Assembly (NCBI RefSeq): GCF_954871325.1
Contig: NC_088776.1
Location: 44,286,569-44,350,568, forward strand
Direction: 5' to 3'
Source of the DNA: Gordionus sp. m RMFG-2023
Taxonomy: Eukaryota; Nematomorpha; Gordioida; Chordodea; Parachordodidae
DNA: 64,000 bases
The translations under genes were made by a program, and so were the position numbers. Positions 52,981 through 64,000 of the stretch are shown in pieces (positions within the stretch are counted from its first letter, which is position 1; each line of letters opens with the position of its first letter). The notes under the pieces are model-generated. The model searched no databases, was not told the origin of the DNA, and saw nothing but the letters and a program-made list of their open reading frames with translations.

Positions 52981-53039
52981 TAGGCGCATTATAGTTGTAC
53001 TGGGTTAATCCCTATCTTAAATTCCAAATGTAATAAAAT

Positions 53040-53410
53040 ATCTTTTGATTGTAATGATGATTATTATTCTAAGTGGGTGGGTCTAGGTCTTGGAGGGTTA
53101 AAAAATATTTTTATCAACCAAAATATCGATATGAGTATCAAATAAAGTAATTATATATCTTTTGACCCTAATGATAATAATTAATCTAAATTGGGGGGGG
53201 GGGGGGGTAGAATCTTGGGGTATCTGGAATATTTTTACCAATACATAATATCGATATGGGTATCAAATTAAAGTAATCAAAATATTTTTTGTCTAAAATA
53301 ATAGTATCCACTTTTCTTAATGGATTGGACTTGGTCTGAGAAGAGGAGTGGGGGGAGAGTAAATAAATAAATATTTGATATAAATATCAAATAAAAGTAA
53401 TTGAAATTTA
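53040..53410. repeat. G-tract repeat field, interrupted by the MULE
   Basis: Three units of roughly 120 bases (about 53040, 53150, 53275) share AATATTTTTATCAAC, ATCGATATGGGTATCAAAT and AAAGTAATT around a G-rich core of up to 16 G. Two further units lie at 49120-49310 on the other side of the MULE, so the array probably existed before that insertion. Confidence 0.75.
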
Positions 53411-55276
53411 AAATGTTTCAAAGATTATTTAATTTTAAATTTTGTAAATTGTTTAACCTTAAAAACAAAATTTTATTTTCTTACTTTGTTAATTATTCCT
53501 TTTTTACTTTGTTATATGTAAAAACCTTTTAAAATAAATTCTTCTTTTCTTAAGTTTGTATGTAAAATTCTTCTTTTCTTAAATTTTGTATATGTAAATA
53601 ATTATAATATATAAAAAAAATATATATAGGTAGAAATTTGTCAGAGATATATATTTGTTAATAAATTAAATAAAAGAAATTAAAAATTAAATTTTTTAAT
53701 CTCTGCCTTCCTTGTTCAAAAATAATTTTTGACTATAATGTTAAATTTGCAAATACAAATCTATTAATCACTCATATTTTTTATTGAGCACATAATTACA
53801 ATTTTTTCAATTATTATCAAAGTGATAAAATAAAATGTATATTCATCACATTTTCAAATTATTTGTTCATATTGTAGGTGTTAAATATATTCTTCATTAA
53901 AATTTTATAAAAATAATGAAAATATTTGACTCACAACAAAAGTCTAATTCACACTTCATAGGATTTGCTGATTTCTGATTTATCCAGCATCAGATAAAGA
54001 GGAAATCTTTGTTTCATATACCATAAAATTAAAGACAACATTTAAATTCAATGTCGTTCTTATCGAACTATCTGTAATTATATATAAAAATTAATAGAAC
54101 ACATGTTATGATATAAAAATTGCACACAAAATTCCATAATTGTGTGATGAGTATGAAATGTACTCATCTTATGATTATGATAATGGTATATAATCGAGGG
54201 AGTTTAAGAATAAATATTCGAAAGATTAAGGAAAATTTTTAACTCATATTTATATTTTTTAAAATTTATTTGGATATCGGTGATATTTAATTTGGCACAT
54301 TATTTTCAAAATATAATATAAATAAATATTTTAATAAAATTTTCAGATTTTATATATCCTATCTTTTGATAATATATTAAGAAATGTTAGTCACCCTCCC
54401 CCTCTCCGTCAAATTTTTGAGCAATAAACCAGTGACCATGTCCGTAAAAATTTAAAGTAAGGCAATAAGTAATTTATTCTATTCGATTTCAACATTTTAA
54501 AATATGTGTATAAACTTATATAGCTATTTAATTGAGGGTTAATTTGGGAAAAATAACAAAAACATATAATAAAGAAAAATCAGGTAAAATTGTATGAATG
54601 TAGGCTATAGTGTTGTTAAAAAGCCTGATTTAAAACTGCATGATTAAGATTTTAGCTAAAACAATTTATGAAAATATCGAGATTTGGTAAATAGATGTCC
54701 ACATTTCTGCCAGCTAGGAGCAAAATCTATAAGCTTACAAAATGTTTTGTTTATAATCTTAATCTAGCCGTTTCAAAATCGCCCAAATTGAGCTTTTTAA
54801 CAACACTAATAACCTATATATATAATAATTTCTACAAAATAATTACCAAAAATTAGTAAGTGAAGGTCAAAATACATTACTATAATTGAATATAAGGGCA
54901 GTTGGATAAATATCCTTAAAAAATGTAAGGTTATCTGAGAGGATGGGTAAAATATTTTGAGATTTTTGGACCAAGGCGAAAATTTAATATTGAATCAAGC
55001 CGATACGATATATCGATGCCTAGATACGGTTTGTAAGTAAATAATATAAAGTGAATCTTCTGTAAAGTTTGCATAAAAATTCATATTTATAAATAATTTA
55101 ATATTAATATTATTGTCAAAATAAATAAGTATAAACTTATAGTTGGCATTAAATTATGGATATTTGATATTTGATAATTGTGGTGCATTCACAATTCAAT
55201 TCACACATTATTTAAACTTTTTTTTTCATTGTTGCATAAAGAAAAATCACGCTTCTCGTCTCGTTAATATAAAAAA
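53411..55276. other. spacer and upstream region of CCT4
   Basis: AT-rich; contains the MITE at 54608-54808. The DNA just before the CCT4 start (55200-55276) should hold its short 5' untranslated region, but no core promoter motif stands out. Confidence 0.4.
54608..54808. mobile_element. hAT-type MITE, TAGTGTTGTTAAA family
   Basis: 201 bases: TAGTGTTGTTAAAAAGCC at the left, inverse of AGCTTTTTAACAACACTA at the right, with CTAGCCGTTTCAAAATCG inside. Flanks GTAGGCTA and ATAACCTA agree at five positions. Closest to the copy at 27655. Confidence 0.8.
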
Positions 55277-58200
55277 ATGGTTCAATTCGCAAGTTATGCA
55301 AATGCTACCTTTGATAAGACTAATTTCAAGGAAAAGCAAAAGCCATCTCATATTAGAGAGAGCAATATTATAGCTGCTAAAGGTTTTTAATTTTTTTATT
55401 ATTTTTTAATTGCATTAAATATTTAGCTATTGCAGATTCTATAAGGACTAGTTTAGGACCAAGGGGTATGGATAAAATGGTTTATACTTTAATCATATCA
55501 ATTCTTATATACCTTTTATTTTTTCAACGATTATAGATAAAATCGAAAAATGGAGATGTTACCATAACCAATGATGGTGCTACCATTTTAAAACAAATGC
55601 AAGTTATTCATCCTGCAGCAAAAATGGTATTATAAATATGTGAATATAATTTATTCTTTTGTTTTAAGTTGGTTGAATTAGCTAAAGCTCAAGATATTGA
55701 GGCAGGGGATGGTACAACTACTGTTGTAATTCTAGCAGGTAGCCTTTTAGAAGCTGCTGGAAATAAATTATTGGACAAAGCTGACCTTCATCCCACTCTT
55801 GTTAGTGAAGCATTTGGTCGTGCTTCTATTCAAGCTTGTAAAATATTAGAAAGTATGTCGATTCCAGTTAAAATGTCAGATCGTCAAACTCTTATAAAAT
55901 GTGCATCAACTGCCCTAAATTCTAAGGTTACAAAATGCATGATTTTATTTCTTTATAAATTAAATACTTATATAAAATAGTTTCTAATTAAATATTATAA
56001 TTTCATATAAAGTTGAATTTTTTTAATAATAAAAAAGATGGTGTCACAATATTCAAACATACTTGCACCAATAGCAGTAGATGCTATATTTAAGATAACT
56101 GATCCTGAAATAGCAACGAATGTTGATTTAAAAGATATCAAAATCATAACAAAATTAGGGTAAATATATTTTAATGTTAAACAACTTATTTTATTCATAT
56201 TAAATGTTTTTCCAATTTATTACTTTAATTTAAATAGTGGCACATTAGAAGATACAGAATTGGTTGATGGTGTAGTTTTTATTCAAAACTTTAGTGGTGG
56301 TAGTGGTGCTCCAAGCAAGATTGAAAAGGCTAAAATAGGATTGATACAATTTTGCATATCACCTCCTAAAACAGATGTAATCTTTATATTAATATCAGAA
56401 TGCCTATACTTGATATTGCCTAAAATTTTAATTTTTTTGGATATTAGCCTATATTAAATTAATTTTTTCAGGTTGTTATTTAATAATTCATCTTATTAAT
56501 TCTTTTTCATATATCATGATTTATTTTTTAGCCTGAGCCCACTTGCTCAATAGTAGTTAATGATTTACTAAAAAGCTACAGCATTTTATACAATAAAGTG
56601 TATTTTTTTTTAATGTGGGGGTCCTTTTTAACAACATTTTGGTTTAAAATCCTTGTATTGGAAAATGGAAGTTATGGGTCATTCCATTTCAAATGAGCAA
56701 AAAAATCAAGATTTTTGGCCGACCCCTTTCAATTTTGATAAAAAGTTGTAGACTGGTTATATATGTTTCCATACAAAATTTTAGCGCATTAGCAACTATA
56801 TTAGCGGAGATAATCAGGGTTAAAGGTCCAAAAAACGCCTTTTATTTCTTTTACTGATGTTAAATAATTAATATTTAATTTAAAACTAATTATGATCAAA
56901 TATTGAATCTAATATCAATAGCTAAGTTAATAATTGATAATTATGGCCAAAACATCAAAAATAATTTTTTTTTAAAAAATGGGTCATCTTATGGTCAGTT
57001 GAAAACTTGAAATTAATATTTCGAAATGTATATGATCTCCGATTTTTATTTTTTTTAAGAAATATTATCTGTTTACTATTTTTTTAATAATTTCTTTAAC
57101 AATTAGCATGGCTGGATATTTATTTAAAAAAATATTGCGATTTTTATACTTTTAAAAAATAGATGGCGCTATATATAATAGGTTTAATATGTTAAAATTC
57201 ATTTTTTTTATTGATTAAAAATATTTTAATGTATAATATATCATAAAATTCGATTATATAACTTTGTAAACCTTATTCCCCTGAGATATTCGCAGGATAA
57301 AAAATTTTTTTAATATTTCAATGTAAATTAAAATAATTAAAAAATCGGACTAGCACACAAACAAAAAAGCAGGATTAAAGGGGTGCAGGAAAATTATTAA
57401 GGGAAAAATCGAAAATCACATTAATTACCAGGCCTATCCCCAACCCCCTATCCACCCCCTCCCCAGACTAAGTCATACCCATTAAGACCAAGAATGTTAT
57501 GAAATTGTCATTATCTTACATTATTAAAATAACCAGAGATAAAAGAAAATTTCAAAGATTTTGAAAAATTTTTTAAGCAATAAAAATAACAAAATTATAG
57601 TTCTGATGAAATAAGCCGACTCATGCCTGGAATAAAAGATTGTGTATCTGTTAAAGGCGAGAAAGAATCAGCAAAGATTTATATTAAATAATCTTAAAGA
57701 AATATTCAAGATGTTTAAGGAAGAATATCCAAGTATATCAATTGGATTCCCTAAATTTGCCGAACTTAGACCAAAAAATTAATTTTATTTGGATGGCACA
57801 CACACTGTTTGTGTCTGTGCCATTCATCAGAATGTTAAATTAATGACAAATGTAATAGCTGAAATTACAGCAGGAGAATATTACTGTATAAATTCTTATG
57901 ACAATCTTTTGGCGCAAATTATTTGTAATCCATCTCAGCCAAAATGTTATTTAACAAATTGTGATCAATGCCCTGGTATAGAATCTCTTATGGGCCAATT
58001 ATACGAATTGTTTCAGAGAAATCGTATAGAATATGTCACGTTTAAACAATGGATCACCGTGGATAGAGCAAATCTCTAAACTATTATAAAGTCCATTGAT
58101 GGTTTCATCGAATATCTATTATAAAATGTTCAAATTTTACTGCGTCACTCGTTTATAGCTAAACACAAAGTTTATTTTTGAAGAATTCCAAAGAAAATTT

Positions 58201-61200
58201 AAAAGATGAGGAATTTTTAACAATTCTAGATTATTCTGAGAATTATTCCTTCATTTTACAAGATGAAGTTTAGGGATTTCATTGGAACAATGTGCAGACC
58301 ACTATACATCCATTTGTAGCATATTATAAATCTGGAGAAGAATTAAAAAATATAAATTTTGTTATTTTGTCCGAATCATTAAGCCATAATACTAGTGCAG
58401 TCCACCTTTATCAAAAAAAATTCATTAAATTCTTAACAGCCAAATTTAATTCTAAACCAGAAAAAATAATATATTTTTCGGATGAAGCCGCGTCTCAATA
58501 GAAGAATCGCAAAAATTTTCTGAACATATGCCTTCATAAATACGATTTTAATATTCCTGCCGAATGGCATTTCTTTGTCACTGCTCACGGCAAAAATGCA
58601 TGTGACGGTATCGGAGGAACTGTCAAAAGATTAGTTGCCAGAGCTAGTCTTCAAAGGCCAAATAAAAATCAAATCCTAACCTCATTAGAATTATATAATT
58701 ATGCTAAAGAAAATATTAATATTCAATTTGAATATGTATCCAATCAAGAATATATCGAAGAGGAATTAGCCCTTCGTAAAAGATTTAATTCTGCACTGCC
58801 CATACATGGGACCCAAAAAATTCACGGGATTATTCCCATTGATCAAAATAAACTAAAAACCAAAATATATTCTAATTCCAATAAATATAATATAAAACAA
58901 GTTCCGTTTTTAAATGAGAAAATTATATTTTAAAATATTAATGGATATATAACATGTGTATATGATGATAAATGGTGGTTAGGATATATAATCGATAAAA
59001 GTTATACAAATGAAGAAGTAAAAATCCGATTTTTACACCCTTGTGGACCTTCAGCCTCATTTAAATTATATTTTAGTGTTGCCTAAATCTCATATTCTCT
59101 CGCTGGTCAATCCTTCTACTCCCACCAGTCGAAAATATATATTATCTCCTGAAGAATCTCACAAGCTAGCCAGGCTTTGTATTCCTTTAGATGACGTAAG
59201 ATTTAATTAATTTATAAACTATCTTAATTAGGCAAAATTTGTGAAGATTTTAAAAATTTATGATCTGAATTACAAATAATATATATAATGCACATTGTAA
59301 TCGATTTAGTATGATATATATACATTAAATAATTTTTAATCAATAAAAAAAATAAATTTTAACATATTAAAACTATTATATATAGCGCCATCTATTTTTT
59401 TTAAAGTATAAAAATCGCAATATTTTTTTAAATAAATACCCAGCCATACTAATTGTCGAATAAATTATTAAAAAAATAGTAAACGGATAATAATTCTTAA
59501 AAAAATTAAAAATCGGAGATCATATACATTTCGAAATATTAATTTCAAGTTTTCAATTGACCATAAGATGACCCATATTTTATCAAAAATTAATTTTGAT
59601 GTTTTCGCCATAATCATCAATTATTAACTTGGCTATTGATATTAGATTCAATATTTGATCATATTTAGTTTTAAATTAAAAACTAATTATTTAACATCAG
59701 TAAAAAGCAAAAAAAGACGTTTTTTGGACCTTTAACCCCGAATATCTCTGCTAATATAGTTTCTAATGCGCTAAAATTTTGTTTATAATCTAATGGGAAC
59801 ATATATAACCAGCCTACGAATTTTTATCGAAATCGAAAGGGGTCGGCCGAAAAGTGATTGATTTGACATGGAATGACCCTTATATTTTAAGGATGTCAAA
59901 AAACATGATCATAAAAAAATTAATTTTAATACAAAATTTCTCAAATTTTTGTCAATAGATTTAGCACAAATAATGATTTAAAACTTTTAAAAGGTTTATA
60001 TTAGGTATAAGGCACATCTGAAGTTCTTAAATAATTGAGTCATGATTTAGCTATTTTATTCTGCTTATTATAATAAATTTTGAAATATTTAGTAAATTAA
60101 AGGTAACTTATTTAAACCAATTATAGTCTAAATATAATAAATAATAAAAATTTCAACACTTTATTTTACCTAAAATATAGTCCACAGTTGAAAATTTTTT
60201 CTCACTACTTATTGAATAGACGCATATAACAAATAATTTTTTGGATATTTTCTTGCCTATTCCTTATTATTTTTTTAAAATTTGTTTTATTCAATCAGGG
60301 TGGAAGTAAGAATACTATATGTAATATTAATATTTTTGAACTACTGGCTAATATTTTATTTATGTTATTTATTTGATTTATTAATTTTGAACGAATATAA
60401 AAATATATAATTCTTTTGTAAATATGTTTTTTCCAAAGATATTTAATGACTCACAATTTTTATTATCAGTAAAAAATGCTAATGCCTCTGATAAACAGGT
60501 GAGTGGGATCTTATTGACATTAAAAAATTAAACAAATATTTGGTGCATTACTCTAATTATTAAAATCTCATTATATAATGCAAATAATCTATTGCAAGGT
60601 TATATATAATTTTTTATTTGAAACAAAAATAAATATTTAGATGGAAAGCAATGTGATTGTATCTGATTATGCACAAATGGACAGAGTTTTGAAAGAAGAA
60701 AGGACCTATATACTCAACATTGCAAAACAGATTAAAAAGGCTGGTTGTAGTGTGTTACTTCTTCAAAAATCAATTTTAAGGTTATTTTTTAGATAATTTA
60801 TTTCTTTTATACCTGGTGTTAAGCATTTTTTTTAATTTGTTCATGTTTGTCGTTTTATGGCAAAAATCACATATGCTTGAAAATAAATTTTTTAAAAGGA
60901 ACGGACAAGGTTTAGACCAATTGTCCATTGTTTTCAAAAATTTAACCCCTCCCACCTTTATTTCTTTAAAAAAATTTATTTAGCCCTAATGTTTTAAAAA
61001 AATTTTAATTGGTTGGTTTGGCTCTATTTACATAGTTTTAATATTATTATTATTTAAACTTATAAAGTATTCAATATAAAATAATTTTGAAAAAATAGGT
61101 ATAAGCCCATCCTACTCACCCTCCCATAAATTTCAAAATTGGCCACCCACCCATTGTTTTAAAAATATATTTAACTCGCCAAATGTTTAAATTGATAGCC

Positions 61201-62433
61201 CCAAAGTGGGCTTATATTGAAGATATCTCTTAAATTTTAATATAATATGAAATGATGTTACTTTTTTTATTAAAATTTGGCATTAATATATCTCCATATT
61301 TAAACAAAGCACTTAGTATTTTTGCTTTATTTAACCTTATAAAATGCATTTATATGTTTTAATTATAAATTTAGCTTCACTTTCTTAAATTTAATTCTTT
61401 TTTAAAAAATTGTATATAAATTAGATTTCTGTTTCTTTTATTAGGAAATTATGTATAAAATAAATAATATTATAATTATAAAATAACCAAATCAATGATA
61501 ATATAAAATCTTTGAAAATATTAGCCTGATATGATTTTTTTATAGAAACAGTAAATATCTACCTTGATTTTATAAATTTGTAATACTGGTAAATTAATTT
61601 TAAATATTTACCTATTACTGTAATTAATGGAGAAAAATAACCAAAATACTGGAAAAATATATATTAAATGAAAATCTTATAAAGAACCCCACAATACTTA
61701 ATTATTAATTTATACTGGTAAAATTAATAAAATACTGGCAATTTTCTTATTATACTTAAAAAATATATATTTACAAAACCTGTTAATTTCGAATAAAATA
61801 CTTGAGAAATAAATGACATCATTTATTAATAAATTATTAAGCAAAAACCACATTTATTTGTCAGGTTCATATTCAGTGATTTAAGGTTCCAAATTTGGTT
61901 ATACATTGTAATTCATATAATCTGCTAAAATATTTAATATTCATTTATTTATTATGTATGCAAAACAAATTACAGAGATGCTATTAGTGAACTAGCATTA
62001 CATTATTTTGCCAAGATGAAAATATTGGTTTTAAAAGATATAGAACGAGACGATGTAGAATTTGTTTGCAAGGTTTTTTAATATTTTATAAATAATTTAA
62101 AAATAATACATTGATCTTAAATTTTTTATTTTAAAAAATATAGAGTTTAGGTTGTAAACCCATTGCAAGTTTAGACCATTTTACTCCTGAAATGTTGGGT
62201 TCTGCTGATTTGGTTGAGCAAATTAATACAGATGATAATTCCAAATTAATAAAGGTATTAAAATAGTTTAAATTTTTATAATTTATTTATAAAACATATA
62301 AGATCACTGGTATATCTAACCCAGGTCAAACTGTCACTATATTAGTCAGAGGAAGTAACAAGCTAATCTTGGATGAAGCTGAAAGATCTCTCCATGATTC
62401 ACTTTGCGTTCTTAGATGCTTGGTCAAGCAAAA
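55277..62433 (+). CDS. CCT4: T-complex protein 1 subunit delta (CCT4), 3' truncated by window
   Basis: Delta subunit of the cytosolic chaperonin TRiC/CCT, an ATP-driven ring that folds actin and tubulin. Exons: 55277-55382, 55427-55479, 55537-55626, 55669-55926, 56038-56159, 56238-56376, 60641-60780, 61976-62072, 62144-62254, 62303-62433, all GT-AG with matching phases, 415 codons so far. Recognisable blocks: [13 protein letters not shown] (about residues 40-52), [36 protein letters not shown] with the ATPase [55 protein letters not shown]. It follows animal CCT4 almost block for block. The family is about 540 residues, so some 125 are missing: the AGGGAPE-type equatorial C-terminal part was not found up to 64000 and must lie past the edge. 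Start Met is the first in-frame codon before the conserved block. Confidence 0.95.
56676..59879 (+). mobile_element. DNA transposon with 580-base inverted repeats, Sola-like
   Basis: 3204 bases between TTAT target duplications (56672-56675, 59880-59883). Inverted repeats of about 580 bases (56676-57256, 59300-59879) begin GGGTCATTCCAT and include AGATGGCGCTATATATA. The two repeats differ at scattered positions and by small gaps. A decayed plus-strand transposase lies between. A 4-base duplication with long inverted repeats fits the Sola superfamily, but the superfamily assignment is inference. Confidence 0.85.
57600..59090 (+). pseudogene. decayed transposase of an uncharacterised animal family
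   Basis: In order: [29 protein letters not shown] (57789 on), [17 protein letters not shown], then after stops [26 protein letters not shown] with [13 protein letters not shown], and [20 protein letters not shown] followed by [12 protein letters not shown]. This layout (CVCxIHQN block, FSDG/E block, HGKxxCDGIGG block) is one I know from many animal genomes as uncharacterised proteins; here it lies inside long inverted repeats with a target duplication, so it is the element's transposase. At least four in-frame stops and some frame changes disable it. The conserved Asp in the FSD block and the C-D in the CDGIGG block are present. Confidence 0.7.
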
Positions 62434-64000
62434 GTATGTGATGCATAAATAATATAATAGTTTTTCAATTTTATAATGATTACTTTAATGCAGGGTGTGA
62501 AATCAATGCAGATAAAGTGTTATTGGTCTCTGATTTAAACCATTTTATTTTAATTAAACATAATAATTATTAAAAATTTATCATTTCACATTTTACTATG
62601 AGTTAGTTATAAATATTAAAAAAAATGTAATATATTTTTAAAATATCAAAGCCGTGCAGTGGTACCTCTGCAGGTCTCTGCTTCTAGTAAAAATATGTGA
62701 ATATTCCTTTTTAATATTAAAAAAATATATCCAACACATAAATAAGATGTTATATAAAATTTATTAATAAATCCTTATATTTAGTCATAGAATCTGACCC
62801 TGATTAATATGCAAATGCTAGCCTAAAATTTTATATAAATTACTATATATTTGAAAAAGACATCGTATATCCTATGTTAAAACTTTTACCCAAAAAAATC
62901 CTTATATTAAATTTTTTTAAATAAAATGTCTCCAAAACAGTAGAAGCTAAAATATAAAATATAATAATCGCAAAAAAAATATAGATTTCTCTAATAATTT
63001 TTTTATAATATATTTAATATTATTTCTAACATTCAAATACATGTTTTTTATAAATGTTATACATAAAGTAGATAGCATTACTTTTATAATTCGTTATATT
63101 CCTCCAAGATAAAATAATTTAAAATATATCTGTTTGAAAAATAATTCTTCCATAATTGAATTCGACCGTATATTTAATCATAGTAGATTAATTGTTTTGT
63201 GTCAACCATAGATAAGATAATATTGATCATTATTTGGAATAAACAGGGCGTTCCAAAAAAAATTATAATTATATCTGAGTTTTTTGACAATGGTCATTAT
63301 ATTTGTCGATTCTGATAAAAAAAATTTGATTAACTTTATGATTTATGTATTTTTTGTCAGGATAATTTTAAAATACATTAACCATTTATAAAACATATAT
63401 AATTATATATATCTGCCTATTAAAAAAAAATTATAGCTGATTTATGGGCAAACAATAATTGTGAGTTTATCAATCAGGTTAAAAATTACATGGACTGAGA
63501 ATTTGGACTAATAATAAAATTAATTGAACTTATTTATAATAAACAGGTTCAAGAGAAGGATCTTGAAAGTTCATTAATTTGACGAAGGGAATATACCTTC
63601 AGGATTATGAATCATTTAGTAGGCTAGATTTGTCTGATTAACGAAAACACAAGGATATAAATGTCATTATTATATTACCACGTTTAGTTTAACAAAATTG
63701 TTTAAATGATTGATTAAAGTAAAATAACAATAGAAATAATTCTTAAAGTGTAATACAAATAAATCATCTATATTAATATCCCACCCTCAGAGGAAACCCT
63801 CCTAATTCTCCTCGATCTTGTAAAGAAACAAAAATTTCTACCAATTTTTGACAGTCTGTTGCCAAAATTACAGTATCAAGTGGCCATAGAGATATAGACA
63901 ATTATAATTTGGAAAGAACCAGGGACATTTATGTAATATTAAAACTAAACAATGATCACAGCCAAACTTAAACAAAACTATGAAAACGATTCAGCAACAA
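62434..64000 (+). other. intron 10 of CCT4, running off the window
   Basis: After the donor GTATGTG at 62434 no sequence matching the remaining CCT4 C-terminus is seen. 62650-62680 is the end of a GC-rich MITE (CCTCTGCAGG, TCTCTG). 63775-63930 has weak protein-like content, treated under findings. The rest is AT-rich without features. Confidence 0.6.

Larger units (their letters stand above)
49831..52986 (-). mobile_element. MULE with minisatellite-built inverted repeats
   Basis: 3156 bases flanked by the 8-base duplication CATTATAG (49823-49830, 52987-52994; the next base out differs). Inverted repeats span about 49831-50660 and 52340-52986. Their outer parts are arrays of the 16-base unit GACACTTTATCACGAC, their inner parts two to four copies of a longer unit with ATCATGATATACTTAAAAC. 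The minus strand carries a Mutator-like transposase with a FLYWCH finger. Coding exons are open, so the copy may be young. Confidence 0.93.
56377..60640 (+). other. intron 6 of CCT4, enlarged by a transposon
   Basis: 4.26 kb against 44-111 bases for the first five introns. Three quarters of it is the element at 56676-59879. The rest (56377-56675, 59884-60640) is AT-rich with nothing recognisable. Confidence 0.85.

Noticed and set aside
49831-52986. Polinton/Maverick-type element, suggested by the long inverted repeats
   Set aside because: The only coding content is a FLYWCH/MULE transposase, the length is only 3.2 kb, and no polymerase, integrase or capsid-type gene is present.
62495-62545. 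Possible eleventh CCT4 exon after AATGCAG
   Set aside because: The acceptor phase fits, but the translation (GVKSMQIKCYWSLI then stop) has no likeness to the conserved AGGGAPE region expected next in CCT4.

Overview
The window is strongly AT-rich eukaryotic DNA. It carries two spliced host genes with conventional GT-AG introns, and almost everything else is mobile DNA of many kinds. Uninvaded introns are short, mostly about 45 to 120 bases, with some of a few hundred to a thousand; the longest ones are swollen by transposons. The protein families (an animal-type AAK1/BMP2K kinase, the CCT delta chaperonin subunit) and the mix of RTE LINE, Ty3/gypsy, hAT, MULE and Sola-like elements fit a small-intron, AT-rich invertebrate animal. 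I cannot name the species or phylum from sequence alone.

Layout. 1-4.96 kb: non-coding DNA with a hAT remnant, a (TTCC)n run, a terminal exon of an unidentified host gene (2994-3109) and a hAT-type MITE. 4.96-13.1 kb: a nest of retroelements. A broken gypsy copy is split by an RTE LINE (17-base target duplication, tRNA-like 5' end) and by a young gag-only LTR element (384-base LTRs, tRNA-Leu primer site, 5-base target duplication). 13.1-19.7 kb: a minisatellite and hAT-type short elements in otherwise featureless DNA.

19.7-37.2 kb: one AAK1/BMP2K-like kinase gene. I could assemble 13 exons with matching phases, giving 3162 coding bases and a predicted 1053-residue protein: complete kinase domain, then a long disordered tail with NPF and PPxY motifs. 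Introns 3 and 11 are packed with hAT elements, MITEs and a gypsy fragment. 39.5-48.0 kb: an old minus-strand gypsy element with a hAT transposon inside its 3' LTR. 49.8-53.0 kb: a MULE whose long terminal inverted repeats are built of short tandem units and whose three recognisable transposase exons are open; it sits in a G-tract repeat field.

55.3 kb to the right edge: CCT4, ten exons (415 codons), lacking its last quarter, which must lie beyond the window. Its sixth intron holds a 3.2 kb transposon with about 580-base inverted repeats and a decayed transposase of a widespread uncharacterised animal family, possibly Sola. The two host genes are housekeeping genes (clathrin adaptor regulation; actin and tubulin folding) and show no functional link beyond adjacency.
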